DNA of 6,382 nt, taken from NCBI GenBank assembly GCA_023301545.1, contig JALZUI010000026.1:1-6382 (forward strand), in the 5' to 3' direction. The first letter of the stretch is position 1, and each line of letters begins with the position of its first letter. Under the pieces are notes generated by a model. The model saw only the letters and a program-made list of their open reading frames with translations, ran no database searches and was not told the DNA's origin. This DNA is from Akkermansiaceae bacterium (lineage in GTDB: Bacteria > Verrucomicrobiota > Verrucomicrobiia > Verrucomicrobiales > Akkermansiaceae). Of this stretch, positions 5,385 through 6,382 are shown piece after piece. A program made the translations under genes and the position numbers.

Positions 5385-6305
5385 ATGGAAACTAAAAAAA
5401 CAAAGAAAACTTCAGAAGCGGCAACGAATGCACGCTCAGGCGGAGTCTCGCGTGAGAGTCAGCTAGGAAATGCGACAATCGTAAAAGCAGAAGCTATTAA
5501 GCATGTTGATCCTACCGTAGTAGCAGACAAGAATGTGCAATCACTACTCTTCTGTTGGTGTGTTTCTGGTAGCGGTGTAGTAGAAGCTAACGGCCAAACT
5601 TACGAATTCAGCCGTGGTAACCTTCTTTTCCTACCATGGGGTCACGATATTACTTACAAGCCTGATGAGTTAAGACCGTTTTACCTTAAAACGCTTCAAG
5701 TTATTCCTGCTCACGACCCAAAGGTTGAACTTAAGGTCGATGTAGGATCAGCGAATAATACTGAGAACCTAGATGTTCCTCAGCGTAAAAACGTTGACCA
5801 TCCGATGTTGCGTACTCCAACTCTTATCGATGATATTGACGACTCTAACCTAGCAGTCCTCTTTAACTACGCGCTAGGAGTCTTCAAACGAGAGACCCCT
5901 CCGCTACCAGTGGCACGTCAGATGTCTCGTCTCTTCCTCTATGAGTTTTTCTCATTGAAAATGCTTATTCCTACAGAAGAAGAAGGAAATGTTCCTCGTC
6001 GTCTTCAATTCCTTATCGATTACATTAAGGAAAATCTATCGAAGGACACGTCTCTTACCGATATAGCGGCTTATTCTGAGCTCAGCCAGGCGACAATTAA
6101 TCGCCTCTTCCGTGAGCACCTAGAGACGTCCACGATGAACTTCATTCACCAGAAGAAGATTGAACGAGCTAAGCACCTTCTTCTCGTTACAGATCTCCCA
6201 GTATCCGATATCGGACCACATATTGGAATTAATGACGTTTACTACTTCTCACGTTTCTTCAAGAAGATGACAGGCTATAGTCCTACTGAGTTCCGTAGGC
6301 TTTAA
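5385..6305 (+). CDS. AraC-family transcriptional regulator with N-terminal cupin-like sensor domain
   Basis: This is a 306 aa DNA-binding regulator, counted from ATG 5385. A lysine-rich polar tail (1-28, 'METKKTKKTSEAATNARSGG') comes first. A cupin-like ligand-binding region follows at about 45-110 ('FCWCVSGSGVVEANGQTY', 'GNLLFLPWGHDITY'), as in sugar-sensing AraC proteins, then a helical linker (155-215). The two-helix-turn-helix AraC domain spans about 208-306. Its first HTH is around 'LTDIAAYSELSQATINRLF' and its second around 'VSDIGPHIGINDVYYFSRFF', ending in the family signature 'KKMTGYSPTEFRR'. An in-frame TTG at 5364 would add seven residues; ATG 5385 is preferred as a standard start, though neither has a Shine-Dalgarno sequence. 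It likely responds to a small ligand such as a sugar, but ligand and targets are unknown. The gene is followed by its own terminator, so it closes the transcription unit. The domain call is firm and the role is open. Confidence 0.92.
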   Translation: METKKTKKTSEAATNARSGGVSRESQLGNATIVKAEAIKHVDPTVVADKNVQSLLFCWCVSGSGVVEANGQTYEFSRGNLLFLPWGHDITYKPDELRPFYLKTLQVIPAHDPKVELKVDVGSANNTENLDVPQRKNVDHPMLRTPTLIDDIDDSNLAVLFNYALGVFKRETPPLPVARQMSRLFLYEFFSLKMLIPTEEEGNVPRRLQFLIDYIKENLSKDTSLTDIAAYSELSQATINRLFREHLETSTMNFIHQKKIERAKHLLLVTDLPVSDIGPHIGINDVYYFSRFFKKMTGYSPTEFRRL

Positions 6306-6332
6306 TCCGAATTAACTTTAGATCCAAATTTG

Positions 6333-6367
6333 AAAGTAAGCAACCTGAGAGGGTCGCTTACTTTTTT
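6333..6367 (+). terminator. Rho-independent terminator after the AraC-type gene
   Basis: AAAGTAAGC (6333-6341) pairs perfectly with GCTTACTTT (6356-6364). After one mismatch, three further pairs (6343-6345 with 6352-6354) can form inside, leaving a TGAGAG loop. The T-run 6362-6367 overlaps the foot of the stem and forms the U-tract. It begins 27 bases after the stop codon and should end transcription of the regulator. Confidence 0.87.
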
Positions 6368-6382
6368 GCTTATATAATAGAG

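Overview
This is a bacterial chromosomal window made mostly of housekeeping genes, all on the + strand. It has five complete, confidently identified genes (gpmI, mtnP, a secreted polysaccharide deacetylase, thyA and folA), one complete AraC-family regulator, and the 3' end of a ThuA-like gene at the left edge. I see no mobile elements, CRISPR arrays, tRNA or rRNA genes, or phage genes. I also see no convincing undescribed system, and the findings are scored accordingly.

Organism: base composition is moderate, visibly AT-rich between genes and near the end of folA. Almost no start codon has a Shine-Dalgarno sequence. Three further traits hint at the Verrucomicrobiota/Planctomycetota side of Bacteria, perhaps an Opitutae-like verrucomicrobium: an independent-type phosphoglycerate mutase with an RDGWG N-terminus, an AraC protein whose second helix-turn-helix reads 'IGPHIGINDVYYFSR', and a ThuA-like neighbour. 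This placement is an inference from remembered family resemblance, with moderate to low confidence.

Layout: bases 3-149 are the end of a ThuA-like gene, followed by a strong intrinsic terminator (178-212). gpmI (262-1809), mtnP (1896-2756), the deacetylase (2777-3949), thyA (4006-4815) and folA (4820-5287) follow in the same direction. Their gaps are 86, 20, 56 and 4 bases and contain no intrinsic terminator, so a shared transcript is plausible. After a 97-base AT-rich gap comes the AraC-type regulator (about 5385-6305), closed by a second clear intrinsic terminator (6333-6367).

How the genes fit together: thyA and folA are a functional pair. ThyA makes dTMP and oxidises methylene-tetrahydrofolate to dihydrofolate, and FolA reduces that back to tetrahydrofolate. 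MtnP salvages 5'-methylthioadenosine to adenine and methylthioribose-1-phosphate, and GpmI carries glycolytic flux. The deacetylase is exported and probably acts on cell-envelope or extracellular N-acetylated polysaccharide. It has no obvious metabolic link to its neighbours. The AraC protein has no visible target in the window.
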